From: Fimbriimonadaceae bacterium
GTDB lineage: Bacteria > Armatimonadota > Fimbriimonadia > Fimbriimonadales > Fimbriimonadaceae
Direction: 5' to 3'
Length of the DNA: 64,000 nt
Assembly (NCBI GenBank): GCA_019638775.1
Contig: JAHBTD010000001.1
Span: 186,001-250,000, forward strand
Position 1 is the first letter of the stretch, and each line of letters starts with the position of its first letter. Below, in pieces: positions 39,762 through 48,673 of the stretch. A program made the translations under genes and the position numbers. Under the pieces are notes generated by a model, which saw only the letters and a program-made list of their open reading frames with translations, was not told the DNA's origin and ran no database searches.

Positions 39762-40295
39762 TTAGTCTTGGGCGATGAGTGCGTCGAGTTCTTCATCCGT
39801 TGCACTCTCAACTTCGGCAAATCTTTTGTGCAACTCTTGTATGTGAAGCTTGCGCACTTCGCGGCGAAGTCGGCCTTGAATAAAGCGGATTTTATCTTCA
39901 CGACTCTCACATATGAGGCGTGGAACCTCAACCGGTTTGCCGTCTTCTATGGCGACCATTGTGACCCGGGCCGTATTGGTATGTCTTCGGTTGCCTTTAA
40001 GCACGTTATCGGCGTAGATTTCCAGAGTGATTTCCATTGATGTGCGCCCAACGTACGTGACGTAACCCACCACTTCGACCAACTCCCCAACCTCAATCGG
40101 TTCGTGAAAATCCACACGGTCGAAACTTGCCGTTACGGTCAGCTTCTCGGCGAATCTCCCTGAGACGGCGTAAGACGTCAAGTCGATCATCGAAAGGATC
40201 ACGCCACCAAACACGTAGCCATGAAAGTTGGCGTCGTTGGGCTGCATGATTTGGGCCGTGCTGACCCTGGTTTCGGAGGCTCTCTTGGAGGTCAT
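39762..40295 (-). CDS. Acyl-CoA thioesterase (hotdog, YciA-like)
   Basis: 177 aa. Hotdog fold of the YciA/BACH type: QPNDANFHGYVFGGVILSMID (active-site Asn/Asp region, about 18-38), ASFDRVDFHEPIEVGELVEV and YVGRTSMEITLEI. The C-terminal 45 residues form a helical Glu/Arg-rich tail. The start overlaps the tpiA stop by 4 nt, so the pair is translationally coupled, an unusual partner for triosephosphate isomerase. Confidence 0.92.
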   Translation of the reverse strand: MTSKRASETRVSTAQIMQPNDANFHGYVFGGVILSMIDLTSYAVSGRFAEKLTVTASFDRVDFHEPIEVGELVEVVGYVTYVGRTSMEITLEIYADNVLKGNRRHTNTARVTMVAIEDGKPVEVPRLICESREDKIRFIQGRLRREVRKLHIQELHKRFAEVESATDEELDALIAQD

Positions 40296-41083
40296 GCGTA
40301 CTTCACAATCTGGCTAAACTCTTCGGGATCGAGGCTGGCCCCGCCGACCAGGCCACCGTCAATGTTTGGCTGGGCAAACAGTTCCCGGGCATTTGAGGCT
40401 TTTACACTGCCTCCATAAAGAACTCGAATACCGCTGGAGAGTTGCTCTCCGAGAAGATTATCAAGGCGTTCGCGGATCATTCCACAAACTCTATCGGCCT
40501 CGGCGGAGTCGCAGGTTTTGCCGGTGCCAATCGCCCAAACTGGCTCGTAAGCCACGCTCAATGTCATCAGCTCGGCGGGTTCGATGTTTTCCAGCGCACC
40601 CGTCAATTGTTGTTGAACGACGTGATCGGTCGAGCCAGCCTCACGTTCGGCGAGCGTCTCTCCTACGCAAAGGATCGGGGCAATGTTGTGATAGAGCAGC
40701 GTGCGAATTTTGAGGTTGACGGTGTGATCCGTTTCTGAGAAAAAGGGCAGCGTTTCTTCCGAAACCTCCACTTTTCCGAACTTACCGCGCGTCTCGCTGT
40801 GCCCAACGATACAGTACTTTGCCCCCGCATCGGCTATGTGAAAAGCGCTGACCTGCCCGGTAAATGCACCCTTCTCCATCCAGAAAACATCTTGGGCGCC
40901 GAGCTCGACATGCGTTCGGCGGATCAACTGATAAATGCTATGCAAGGACGTGAAAGGTGGACAGATCACAACGTCGACCATATGCTTAAGCTCGACGGCT
41001 TCGATGAACGCCTCAACCGCCGCGCACCCCTCGGCGATGGTCATATTCATCTTCCAGTTACCGGCAATGAGCTTTCTTCGCAT
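40292..41083 (-). CDS. tpiA: Triosephosphate isomerase
   Basis: 263 aa. All catalytic parts present: GNWKMN (Lys near 11), CIVGHSE (His near 96), the AYEPVWAIGTG loop with the general base Glu (about 173), and VLYGGSVKASNA phosphate-binding loop. Interconverts glyceraldehyde-3-phosphate and dihydroxyacetone phosphate in glycolysis. Not next to gap and pgk, as it would be in many bacteria; its partner here is the thioesterase gene, with a 4-nt overlap. Confidence 0.97.
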   Translation of the reverse strand: MRRKLIAGNWKMNMTIAEGCAAVEAFIEAVELKHMVDVVICPPFTSLHSIYQLIRRTHVELGAQDVFWMEKGAFTGQVSAFHIADAGAKYCIVGHSETRGKFGKVEVSEETLPFFSETDHTVNLKIRTLLYHNIAPILCVGETLAEREAGSTDHVVQQQLTGALENIEPAELMTLSVAYEPVWAIGTGKTCDSAEADRVCGMIRERLDNLLGEQLSSGIRVLYGGSVKASNARELFAQPNIDGGLVGGASLDPEEFSQIVKYA

Positions 41084-41169
41084 GGAACTCCCGTGGACGT
41101 ATCCTTGATTCCGCTTTTACGCGTGAATCTCCTTCCTTATGGTACGCGCTCGTTATCCTGAACAGTTCG

Positions 41170-41625
41170 CTAAGATCGCACGATCGTGGGCTCAACCACG
41201 ATTTCAACCTTTCCGCGAACTGCGTTTGTGATGATGCAGTAGGCGTCGGCCTTGTGCGCCATATCCTCAGCCATGGCATGATCGGCATCTGTTGCCGAAG
41301 CTTCCAGCGTGATGGTGGGGCGGATCGTGATCTTTTTGTAGGTGAACTGCATTCCAGCCTGTTCGACTTCGCCAACGGCGTTTGCTTCCAAGCCCTTAAC
41401 AGGAAGCTTTCGGTTTCCGGCGATAATTCCGAACGTCATGGTGTAGCACGCCGCGACGGCGCTGCACAGCAGCTCTTCGGGGTTGGTTCCTTTGCCCGGA
41501 CCTTGAAACTCTGCAGGAACGCTGATCGGATTGGAGACACCGCTATTGCCGCCCTTGACGGAGCCCTCTCCGTCTCGGCCACCCGTCCAATTTACAGCGA
41601 CGGGATACTCGTGTATGTGAGCCAT
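41170..41625 (-). CDS. OsmC family peroxide reductase
   Basis: 151 aa. Matches the OsmC/YhfA type: AVNWTGGRDGEGSVKGGNSG, TNPEELLCSAVAACYTMTF with the first catalytic Cys near 54-60, and ADAYCIITNAVRG with the second Cys near 128. Reduces organic hydroperoxides via a two-cysteine mechanism. 86 nt upstream of tpiA on the same strand. Confidence 0.92.
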   Translation of the reverse strand: MAHIHEYPVAVNWTGGRDGEGSVKGGNSGVSNPISVPAEFQGPGKGTNPEELLCSAVAACYTMTFGIIAGNRKLPVKGLEANAVGEVEQAGMQFTYKKITIRPTITLEASATDADHAMAEDMAHKADAYCIITNAVRGKVEIVVEPTIVRS

Positions 41626-41685
41626 GCAAAGAGTTTACCGGCGAGGATGACGGACGCAAGTCTCAGCCCGACCTTCAGACGCACA

Positions 41686-41716
41686 AAACCCCCTGAACTT
41701 TGAGTTCAGGGGGTTT
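41686..41716 (-). terminator. Terminator of the pilin-like gene
   Basis: Perfect 14-bp stem AAACCCCCTGAACT-TTG-AGTTCAGGGGGTTT. It lies 23 nt past the stop of 41740-42576; the arm ends with TTT and TGTG follow in the minus-strand sense. It could also stop readthrough in the other direction. Confidence 0.8.
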
Positions 41717-41739
41717 ATGCCAGGACAGCTGAGAACTAC

Positions 41740-42576
41740 TTAGTTGCAGCCAGCCTTGTACGGGTCCCACATGGACTGTGTGTAGCCCGTTCGCGGCGCA
41801 TCGTTGACAACCTTCTTCCAGTCGGTTGTCTTCGTGCTCGTGTCGGCACGGACGACGTTTAGCTGACCACTGTAGCGCTGCTGAATGAGTCTCTCGGCCT
41901 CAGCATCGGAGGGGGGTCCGCCCGGTCGGAAGTAGGTGGAGTTGCCCAGACTTTTCCAGTAGAAGGGGTAAGTGCTCGTCGTTGGGTCGAACTGTTGACC
42001 GATAAGTTGGCATGGGTTTCGCGGGAGAACGTTATAGTAGCTTGCGTCAACCAACATAACCGTGTTCGAAACGTCCTCTATCACGGTTGAGGAGGGCGGC
42101 TCACCTACCGGAGTAAACATATAATTGTTTACGCCGTAAGAGTTTTGTCCTCCATAACTGCGAAAGGCCGGGGTGTCTGTGGAGTTGCCCGTCGGGTCGT
42201 AGCCAACCCAAGCAATCGCGTTGGTCGGGGCCTTCCAAAGCTCATTATTTTTTACGTACGGCTCAAGCAGTTGATTGAAGAAGATGCGCGTTCGCGAGTT
42301 GGTCCCAAACACCGAGTCGGCAAAGGCAGCGCCCATCTGGTTGGTCGTCTTCACATAGTCCGGATTGGTACCGTTGACGCGATACGGGAAGTAGACATCG
42401 TCGAAATCGACGAGATAGATCTGAGTTGCAGTGCCGATCTGCTTCACCTGAGAAAGCCCTTTAGTCTTCTTTGCGGTCAGCTTCGCCTGGGCAAAGACGG
42501 GAAATAGGATGGCGGCAAGAATTGCGATAATCGCAATGACGACGAGTAGTTCGATGAGTGTAAATGCTCGCTTCAA
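41740..42576 (-). CDS. Type IV pilin-like exported protein (xFTLIE)
   Basis: 278 aa from TTG at 42576: the TTG gives the very short leader KRA before FTLIELLVVIAIIAILAAIL, and AAGGGAG is 8 nt ahead of it. ATG 42612 would make an odd longer leader. The N-terminal helix continues FPVFAQAK, a signature common in Armatimonadota and Planctomycetes/Lentisphaerae pseudopilins (DUF1559-like). The C-terminal part (about 40-278) is beta-rich. The prepilin peptidase is not in the window. The function of these pseudopilins is not known. Confidence 0.88.
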   Translation of the reverse strand: MKRAFTLIELLVVIAIIAILAAILFPVFAQAKLTAKKTKGLSQVKQIGTATQIYLVDFDDVYFPYRVNGTNPDYVKTTNQMGAAFADSVFGTNSRTRIFFNQLLEPYVKNNELWKAPTNAIAWVGYDPTGNSTDTPAFRSYGGQNSYGVNNYMFTPVGEPPSSTVIEDVSNTVMLVDASYYNVLPRNPCQLIGQQFDPTTSTYPFYWKSLGNSTYFRPGGPPSDAEAERLIQQRYSGQLNVVRADTSTKTTDWKKVVNDAPRTGYTQSMWDPYKAGCN

Positions 42577-42739
42577 ATTAATAGCTCCCTTAATTGTTAA
42601 GAACGTTAACAAATATGAGAGCCCTAACTATCGAACCCTCAATGACGCAACGCTTGAGCCAATTGTGAGGAATTGGTTACAGGAATAAACAATGCCTCCT
42701 GCCGTTTGGCGAAGAGGCTTAAAGAGCGCGAGCTCAAAA

Positions 42740-42789
42740 GATTAAGAAGATTTTGGGTGACGATTAAGAGATTGGCTATCTTCTTAATC
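42740..42789 (-). terminator. Inverted repeat over the infB stop
   Basis: GATTAAGAAGAT (42740-42751) and ATCTTCTTAATC (42778-42789) are exact 12-nt complements; the second overlaps the infB stop codon (42784-42786). In the minus sense the stem is followed by TTTTGAGC. Possible terminator of the nusA operon. Confidence 0.5.
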
Positions 42790-44730
42790 GTTCACTTGGA
42801 CCATTTCGTAAACTTCGACGACATCGCCTTCCTTGAAGGCTTCCCAATCGTCGAAGGTGATTCCGCACTCTTGGCCCATCGTCATCTCTCGAACGTCTTC
42901 TTTGAAGTGCTTTAGCGAGCCGATTTTGCCAGCAAAGACCTCTTCCCTGTTCCGAGTGACGCGGCAGAGTGCGTTTCGAACGACCTTGCCTTCTGTGACA
43001 AAGCATCCGGCAATGATTCCCTTTCGTCCGAACTGGAACCGAACGCGAACTTCGACGGTGCCGAGATGCTGCTCCTCGAACTTCGGTTCGAGCATGCCCT
43101 TAACAGCTTTTTCGATATCTTCGATCAGTTCGTAGATGATGCGATAGGTGCGGATTTCGACGCCCTTACGCTCTGCTTCGTGGGTTGCATTGCCTTCAGG
43201 CTTGACGTTAAATCCGACGACGATCGCACTTGCCGCGCTGGCGAGGAGTACGTCGCTTTCAGTAATTCCGCCAACAGCCGAGTGGATCACTTTGACGCTA
43301 ACTTCATCGTTCTCAATCTGCTCGATGAGACCCTTAACCGCTTCAACCGAACCTTGGACGTCCGCTTTGACAATGAGGTTAAGGTCCTTGCCCTCGCCTT
43401 CGGTGAGACGGGATTTTAGGTTCTGAAGGGTAAGGCCACGCGATGGAGCCTGCAAAGACTTCACATGCGCGGCGTCGGCGCGCTCTTCAGCAATTTCTCG
43501 GGCTTTTCGCTCATCGTCGCAAACGAGTATATGGTCGCCAGCTGCAGGCACATCGTTGAGACCAAGGATCTCAACCGGCACTGACGGACCCGCTTCCTGG
43601 ATACGGTTGCCCATATAATCCGTCATCGCCTTCATGCGTCCGTGGGTGTTGCCGACGACGACATTGTCACCGATCTTTAGCGTTCCGTTCTGAACGAGGA
43701 GTGTGGCAACAGGGCCGCGGCCTTTTTCAAGCTTTGCCTCGACGACAACGGCTTCGAGATCGCCCTTCGGGTCAGCCTGTAAGTTCATCACGCCGGCTTG
43801 AAGAAGAATGATTTCGAGGAGTTCGGGTACGCCTTGTCCGGTGATCGCAGAAACTGGGCAAACGGGGATCTGACCACCAAACGCCTCGGGTACGACCTCG
43901 TGTTCGGTGAGCTGCATCGTCACACGGTCAGGATTGGCCTCGGGTCGGTCGATCTTGTTAACGGCGACAATCATCGGAACGCCGGAGTTTTTGATGTGGT
44001 TGATCGCCTCAATCGTTTGCGGCATGATGCCGTCATCGGCAGCAACGACAAGGATCGCGATGTCGGTGACTTGGGCTCCTCGAGCCCTCATCGCTGTGAA
44101 AGCGGCGTGACCGGGAGTATCGAGGAAAGTGATTTTGCCTTCTGGCAGTTCGACCTGATAAGCGCCGATGTGCTGGGTGATGCCGCCGTGCTCCTTGTCG
44201 GCAACCTTCGCCTTACGGATGTAGTCGAGCAGAGAGGTCTTGCCGTGATCGACGTGGCCCATGATCGTGACAACCGGCGGTCGGTGCTGCAGTCCACCCG
44301 ATTTCTTGGCGGCTGCTGCCGGCTTAGCCGCTGGCTTTGGCTTGGGGCCGTCTCCCCAAACGATTTCGCATCCGAACTCTTTTGCGAGCCTTTCTGCGTC
44401 GTCGGGCTTGAGGTTCGTTGTCAAGGTTGCCATGACCTTGAGCTTGATCATCAAAGTCTTTTGAACCTCTTGTTGGGGTACTCCGAGGGCGTTTGCGATG
44501 TCTCGGGGTGTGCGGTTTGGCTGGAGAACTAGCGGCGAGTCCTTAGGAAGCTCATTGACGGCCTCCTTGATCAGCTCGATTTCGTCGGCTTCTGCCTCCA
44601 AAACCACGCCATCGTGGGTCACGCCAAGATCGCTTAGCGCGCCATAGACCTGGCCTGGTTTAAGGCCGGCCGCTTTTGCCAGTTCGGCAATGGTGACCTG
44701 CATTCCGTCTTTCTTTACCTGAGTTTGCAT
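42784..44730 (-). CDS. infB: Translation initiation factor IF-2
   Basis: 648 aa, the short form. Two IF2_N-like modules at the N terminus (about 10-60 and 75-125), a brief Lys/Ala/Pro linker (about 135-145), then the G domain with GHVDHGKTS (about 157), DTPGH (about 203) and NKID (about 257), followed by domains 2-4 ([18 protein letters not shown], the [11 protein letters not shown] link and the C-terminal fMet-tRNA domain). ATG 44730 overlaps the ylxR stop by 16 nt; ATG 44703 is an alternative without overlap. Last gene of nusA-ylxR-infB. Confidence 0.97.
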   Translation of the reverse strand: MQTQVKKDGMQVTIAELAKAAGLKPGQVYGALSDLGVTHDGVVLEAEADEIELIKEAVNELPKDSPLVLQPNRTPRDIANALGVPQQEVQKTLMIKLKVMATLTTNLKPDDAERLAKEFGCEIVWGDGPKPKPAAKPAAAAKKSGGLQHRPPVVTIMGHVDHGKTSLLDYIRKAKVADKEHGGITQHIGAYQVELPEGKITFLDTPGHAAFTAMRARGAQVTDIAILVVAADDGIMPQTIEAINHIKNSGVPMIVAVNKIDRPEANPDRVTMQLTEHEVVPEAFGGQIPVCPVSAITGQGVPELLEIILLQAGVMNLQADPKGDLEAVVVEAKLEKGRGPVATLLVQNGTLKIGDNVVVGNTHGRMKAMTDYMGNRIQEAGPSVPVEILGLNDVPAAGDHILVCDDERKAREIAEERADAAHVKSLQAPSRGLTLQNLKSRLTEGEGKDLNLIVKADVQGSVEAVKGLIEQIENDEVSVKVIHSAVGGITESDVLLASAASAIVVGFNVKPEGNATHEAERKGVEIRTYRIIYELIEDIEKAVKGMLEPKFEEQHLGTVEVRVRFQFGRKGIIAGCFVTEGKVVRNALCRVTRNREEVFAGKIGSLKHFKEDVREMTMGQECGITFDDWEAFKEGDVVEVYEMVQVND

Positions 44731-44972
44731 ATCAAAATCTCTTCCAGCTCTTCTTTTGCTTGAGCCGTTACTAACGACTTAAGCGTTCTTGCCAAGGCAT
44801 CTTTGCGCAGGGCCGCTTCTACGCAAGACATGCTCTTGCACACATAGGCGCTTCTACCAAAGTGCGATCCCTGCTCTGCCAACCGAATCGTTGCGTCTTC
44901 GCCTTTCACGATCCGAAACAAGGTCGCCTGTTCAAACTTGCCTCTACATCCGACGCAAGTGCGAATCGGCAT
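44715..44972 (-). CDS. ylxR: YlxR family RNA-binding protein (DUF448)
   Basis: 85 aa. RTCVGCRGKFEQATLFRIV at the start and GRSAYVCKSMSCVEAAL in the middle are the YlxR signatures. In other bacteria YlxR binds RNA (RNase P in Bacillus, by recollection) and always sits between nusA and infB, as here. It overlaps infB by 16 nt and lies 26 nt behind nusA. Confidence 0.93.
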   Translation of the reverse strand: MPIRTCVGCRGKFEQATLFRIVKGEDATIRLAEQGSHFGRSAYVCKSMSCVEAALRKDALARTLKSLVTAQAKEELEEILICKLR

Positions 44973-44998
44973 CAGCGCTCCTGGTCCATGAGCCGAGC

Positions 44999-46057
44999 TT
45001 AAGCTCGTGGACTCTCTCGCTTTTTCTCTCCTGACGCGACTTGAGTCTCGCTGCGGATATCAATCTTCCATTCTGTGAGTCGTGCGGCAAGCCGAACGTT
45101 CTGTCCGCCTTTGCCGATAGCCAACGACAGCTGCGTGTCCGGCACGACGACAAAAGCACTTCTTTCGGCTTCGTCGAGCGTCAGTGAGTTCACCTTTGCG
45201 GGGCTGAGTGCGTTCGTGATGTACGTCTCCGCATCTTCGCTGTAAGGCACAATGTCAATCTTCTCGTCGTAGAGTTCGTCGACGATCGCTTGAACACGCG
45301 CACCGCGCGGGCCAACGCACGCGCCAACTGCATCGACGCGCTCGTCTGTGCTCACAACCGCCACCTTGCTCCGCTGTCCCGGCTCGCGAGCAACGCTCTT
45401 AATCAGAACGACACCCTCTTCGATCTCCGGAACTTCCAGGTCGAACAGCTTTCGCAGCAAGTTCGGGTGCGTGCGACTGACGATAACTTTCAATCTGCGC
45501 TGCGTGTCATCGACCCGCAGCACATAGAAGCGCATGCGGTCATTCGAGCGGTAAGGCTCGGTTGGCACTTGCTCTCGGCGCGGCAGTTCGACTTCGACGT
45601 TGTTAATCTCGATGTAGACGGCGTGGTCGTCCTTTCGTTTGACGTTGCCGGTCATCACGTCGCCGATCTTCTCATGGAAGACCTCGTTGATCTGTCTGTG
45701 CTCGGCCTCACGCAGCTTCTGGTTCAGCACCTGCTTAAACGTTGACGCGGCGATTCTTCCGAACCGGTTCGGATCAACTTCGACGGCAATGAAATCGCCG
45801 ACTTCGGCATCTGGCTTTTTGCGACGTGCATCGACGAGGCTCATTTGGATCGATGCTTCCAAAACCTCACCGACCACTTCCTTTTCAATGAAAGCCGTCA
45901 TGCCCTTTTTGGGGTCTAGCTTAACCGTGACTTCTCCAGTTGCACCGACGAATTTTCGGTACGCGACTGCAAGGGACTCCTCAATCTCGTGCAAGAGATC
46001 TTCGAGGGGGATGTCTCGTTCGGTTGCGATTTGATTCAACTGTTGCAAGATATCCAT
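44999..46057 (-). CDS. nusA: Transcription termination/antitermination factor NusA
   Basis: 352 aa from ATG at 46057 with GGAGAAAG ahead. N-terminal RNAP-binding domain (about 1-125, with GDVMTGNVK leading into S1), S1 domain (about 130-200, EVELPRREQVP), KH1 (about 225-290, DAVGACVGPRGARVQAI) and KH2 (about 300-345, LSLAIGKGGQNVRLAARL). The C-terminal acidic repeats of E. coli NusA are absent, as in most bacteria. First gene of the operon; rimP, its usual partner, is not upstream. A TATACT box on the minus strand (46140-46135) may be the operon promoter. Confidence 0.97.
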   Translation of the reverse strand: MDILQQLNQIATERDIPLEDLLHEIEESLAVAYRKFVGATGEVTVKLDPKKGMTAFIEKEVVGEVLEASIQMSLVDARRKKPDAEVGDFIAVEVDPNRFGRIAASTFKQVLNQKLREAEHRQINEVFHEKIGDVMTGNVKRKDDHAVYIEINNVEVELPRREQVPTEPYRSNDRMRFYVLRVDDTQRRLKVIVSRTHPNLLRKLFDLEVPEIEEGVVLIKSVAREPGQRSKVAVVSTDERVDAVGACVGPRGARVQAIVDELYDEKIDIVPYSEDAETYITNALSPAKVNSLTLDEAERSAFVVVPDTQLSLAIGKGGQNVRLAARLTEWKIDIRSETQVASGEKKRESPRA

Positions 46058-46221
46058 AGGCTTTCTCCGTCTGGGCCAAATAAAAAAAGGCGGCTCGCTG
46101 GCCACCAGTTGGGCAGACCAAATTGTTATGCCAAAGTATAGCATGAAAGGCGCCTTTTCGAGGCGGACTTTCGGGATTTTTGCGACCAATCGCCTTGATC
46201 GTTCGTCCTGAATTCCTTCCG

Positions 46222-46413
46222 ATGTTTCGAGTTCAAATGTCCTTACTTCCTTCGCCATGCGTCGGTATTTGCGTGCTTGATGCGAAGGGCGTATGCTGCG
46301 GATGCAAAAGGTCGATTGAGGAGATTACGGCGTGGCCGTCGATGACGGAAGAAGAGAAAGAAGCCGTTCTTTTAAGGCTCAAAAAGGGGTTAGACAAGTG
46401 GGAGAAGTCTTAA
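46222..46413 (+). CDS. DUF1289 protein
   Basis: 63 aa from ATG at 46222 (ATG 46237 gives 58 aa and is equally good). PSPCVGICVLDAKGVCCGC carries the four conserved cysteines that mark this family, followed by a predicted helix with SIEEITAWPSMTEEEKEAVL. Small probable zinc or iron-sulfur protein. The end overlaps the convergent Nudix gene by 4 nt. Divergent from nusA. Confidence 0.82.
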   Translation: MFRVQMSLLPSPCVGICVLDAKGVCCGCKRSIEEITAWPSMTEEEKEAVLLRLKKGLDKWEKS

Positions 46414-46889
46414 GCTTCAGTGCGGTTTAGCCGGTCGATGATCGCCTTAGAGTGCTGGAAGACTTGGAGCGAAAGCTCGTTCCACCAATGGTAAACATCC
46501 GGCAGTTGCTCGATTTCGACAAACTGTCTTGCTCTGGATTCGGCGACGGCCCCGATCTCGACCAGTGCATCAACCGTTGCGGCATAGCAATCGGCCCACC
46601 GAACCTCCCCGCGCTCCTTGATCTCGTAGCATCCGATGTACTGCAAATTGTCGATGATGGCCCCGGCTTCCTCTTTGGCTTCCCGGATGGCGGCTTCACG
46701 CGATGATTCGTTGGGCTCGACTCGACCGGATGGGATGCTCCATCCGCGCTCGATGATGTCGCAGATCAACACCGTCTCGTCCTTCCAGGCAAAGACAAGC
46801 GCGGCAAATGCCCTCAACGGCGCCCGGTAGGGCGCTGGATAAAACTGCATGGATTGGCGGCCGTATTTAGCGGGCGGAAAGCGCTTCAC
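46410..46889 (-). CDS. Nudix hydrolase
   Basis: 159 aa from GTG at 46889, which overlaps the signal peptidase stop (GTGA). ATG at 46850 would give 146 aa. Nudix box GRVEPNESSREAAIREAKEEAG fits GX5EX7REUXEEXG (about 62-83; written here in part as key residues G62, E68, R76, E77, E80, E81). The box coordinates Mg for hydrolysis of a nucleoside diphosphate linked to another group. Substrate not predictable. Confidence 0.85.
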   Translation of the reverse strand: MKRFPPAKYGRQSMQFYPAPYRAPLRAFAALVFAWKDETVLICDIIERGWSIPSGRVEPNESSREAAIREAKEEAGAIIDNLQYIGCYEIKERGEVRWADCYAATVDALVEIGAVAESRARQFVEIEQLPDVYHWWNELSLQVFQHSKAIIDRLNRTEA

Positions 46890-47437
46890 GCCTCGGCAAC
46901 ACCTGTTCGACGTTCGCGCATCGCCAGAATAAATCCAATGATAATGCCGACCAGGCAGAAACCGCCGACCGATCCCATGACGATAGGCATCACGTTCGGG
47001 TCGAGCGTGACGATCTTGCCGAGGACGTCGCTGGAATCTACTGGCCCGAAAGCACGGCTGTCTTCGGACATCGTGGTGTTGTCGCCAAGGATGTAAAGCT
47101 TGCCCTCGGGGACGATAAAGTCGCCTTTCGAGATCGGCCAATCCTTCGGGGCATTCAGGAGGTCAATCCGGTCGCCCGGCAATCCCTTTACGCGCTTAAT
47201 AATGTAAGCATTGTCGCCCGTCCTGACGACCACGATGTCTTTCCGTCCAATGGCACCGATCAGCCAATAGGCTCTGCAGGCCAGCAACTTATCGCCGCTT
47301 GTGTAGGTGATCTCCATCGATGGACCCGAAACCACGACGGTTTGGAAGTTCTGGCGCCAAAAAATCGCCAGTGCAAGAATGCCTAACAAAACGACGCCAA
47401 ATCCAGTAAACATTCTTTTGCGGGGTTTTGGGTTCAT
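46886..47437 (-). CDS. lepB: Signal peptidase I
   Basis: 183 aa. N-terminal membrane anchor (about 10-27), then box B VSGPSMEITYTSG with the nucleophile Ser near 39, box D KRVKGLPGD with the base Lys near 81, and box E GDNTTMSEDSRAFG (about 118-131). A second helix at about 153-172 ends the protein, as in Gram-positive/Thermus-like types with a C-terminal anchor. Cuts Sec and Tat signal peptides. The stop overlaps the Nudix start. Confidence 0.95.
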   Translation of the reverse strand: MNPKPRKRMFTGFGVVLLGILALAIFWRQNFQTVVVSGPSMEITYTSGDKLLACRAYWLIGAIGRKDIVVVRTGDNAYIIKRVKGLPGDRIDLLNAPKDWPISKGDFIVPEGKLYILGDNTTMSEDSRAFGPVDSSDVLGKIVTLDPNVMPIVMGSVGGFCLVGIIIGFILAMRERRTGVAEA

Positions 47438-47527
47438 CTCAACTTGCCATTATGCCACCGTAAGGTTGCTGGGCGGCGATCTCCGCTATACTCTATTGGC
47501 ACATTTCGGTCCTCCGCAAGGCTTGGT

Positions 47528-48049
47528 ATGGAAAACCTTTTGCGCACTCTTGAACAACAATCGGCGGTTATCATTTTGATCCTGTCCGTACTGGCAATTC
47601 TGCAATTTGTGTGGAGTTGGAGGACGGCGCAGGAGAACCGACGCATGCGAACGAAGTGGAACGCCCTGCTTGAAGGGCAGTCGGGGAAGAACCTTGAGGC
47701 CGTCCTTTACGACCATCTTCGCGAGCGCCTCGAACTCGAAGAGCAACTGCGAGAGTCTCAACAGCGTATATCCACGTTAGAAGACAAGATGATGTCGGCG
47801 AAGCGGTACACGGGACTGGTTCGCTACGATGCGTTTGAAGATGTGGGTGGCTCTCAGAGTTTTTGTTTGGCGATATACGACGATCAAGGAAATGGAGCCA
47901 TTATCAATAGCCTCGTTGGTAGAACAGATTGCCGTGTGTACTGTAAACCGCTCATTAGCGGGCGGTCCGACAGGAATCTTTCACAGGAGGAAGTCCGCGC
48001 GATTCACGATGCCGAAGATCGCAACCCCAGGCCCGTTATCACACCATGA
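47528..48049 (+). CDS. DUF4446 membrane protein
   Basis: 173 aa from ATG at 47528. One membrane helix (about 14-30), a coiled-coil (about 60-90, HLRERLELEEQLRESQQRIS) and then the DUF4446 core RYDAFEDVGGSQSFCLAIYDDQGNGAIINSLVGR with YCKPL. Function unknown in the family. It overlaps the sigma factor gene by 4 nt (ATGA), so it is cotranslated with it. Confidence 0.92.
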   Translation: MENLLRTLEQQSAVIILILSVLAILQFVWSWRTAQENRRMRTKWNALLEGQSGKNLEAVLYDHLRERLELEEQLRESQQRISTLEDKMMSAKRYTGLVRYDAFEDVGGSQSFCLAIYDDQGNGAIINSLVGRTDCRVYCKPLISGRSDRNLSQEEVRAIHDAEDRNPRPVITP

Positions 48050-48639
48050 GTTCTGGAACTGTAGACGATAGCCTTCTTATCGAGCGAGCACAACGGGGAG
48101 ACCGCAATGCGCTGGACGACCTGATCTACCGCCACGAGAAGCGGGCATATCAGTACGCGTACCGCCTTACGACCAACCCGGAAGAGGCCGCGGACATCGT
48201 TGCCGACGCCTTTGTCCGCGTCTACAACGCCCTTCCGAACTTCAAGGGGCAGAGCGCTTTTACAACCTGGCTTTACCGGATCATCACAAACTGTTTTCTG
48301 GACCTACGCAAAAAAGAGAAAAACCGCCAGACGGTGAGCTTGGAGAACACGCTCACGACAGAGGAGGGAGAGGTTGAACGGCAGATCGAGGATGATGCCG
48401 AAACACCCGGAGAGCTTGCCGAGCGCAGCGAACGTGAGAGGGTGATGCAGGATGCGGTTTCGCAATTACCGGAATACCAACGCGCGATGATCGTCATGTA
48501 TCACGGAGAAAGCCTTTCTTATGAAGAGATTGCTCAGGCGTTAGACCTACCGATTGGGACCGTCAAAAGCAGGCTAAATAGGGCCCGTTTAACCATGCGA
48601 GAGATTTTAGAGGGAAATTTGGAACTGTTCCAAGCATAG
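48046..48639 (+). CDS. ECF sigma factor (RpoE-like), module 1
   Basis: 197 aa. Region 2 at about 14-80 (LIYRHEKRAYQYAYRLTTNPEEAADIVADAFVRVY, FTTWLYRIITNCFLD) and region 4 at about 135-185 (LPEYQRAMIVMYHGESLSYEEIAQAL, IGTVKSRLNRARL). Between DUF4446 and the membrane anti-sigma candidate at 48674, which follows after 34 nt. First of three ECF genes within 4 kb. Confidence 0.95.
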   Translation: MSSGTVDDSLLIERAQRGDRNALDDLIYRHEKRAYQYAYRLTTNPEEAADIVADAFVRVYNALPNFKGQSAFTTWLYRIITNCFLDLRKKEKNRQTVSLENTLTTEEGEVERQIEDDAETPGELAERSERERVMQDAVSQLPEYQRAMIVMYHGESLSYEEIAQALDLPIGTVKSRLNRARLTMREILEGNLELFQA

Positions 48640-48673
48640 TCAAGTCAAAAGAGCTGTACTTATTGGTGATTCC

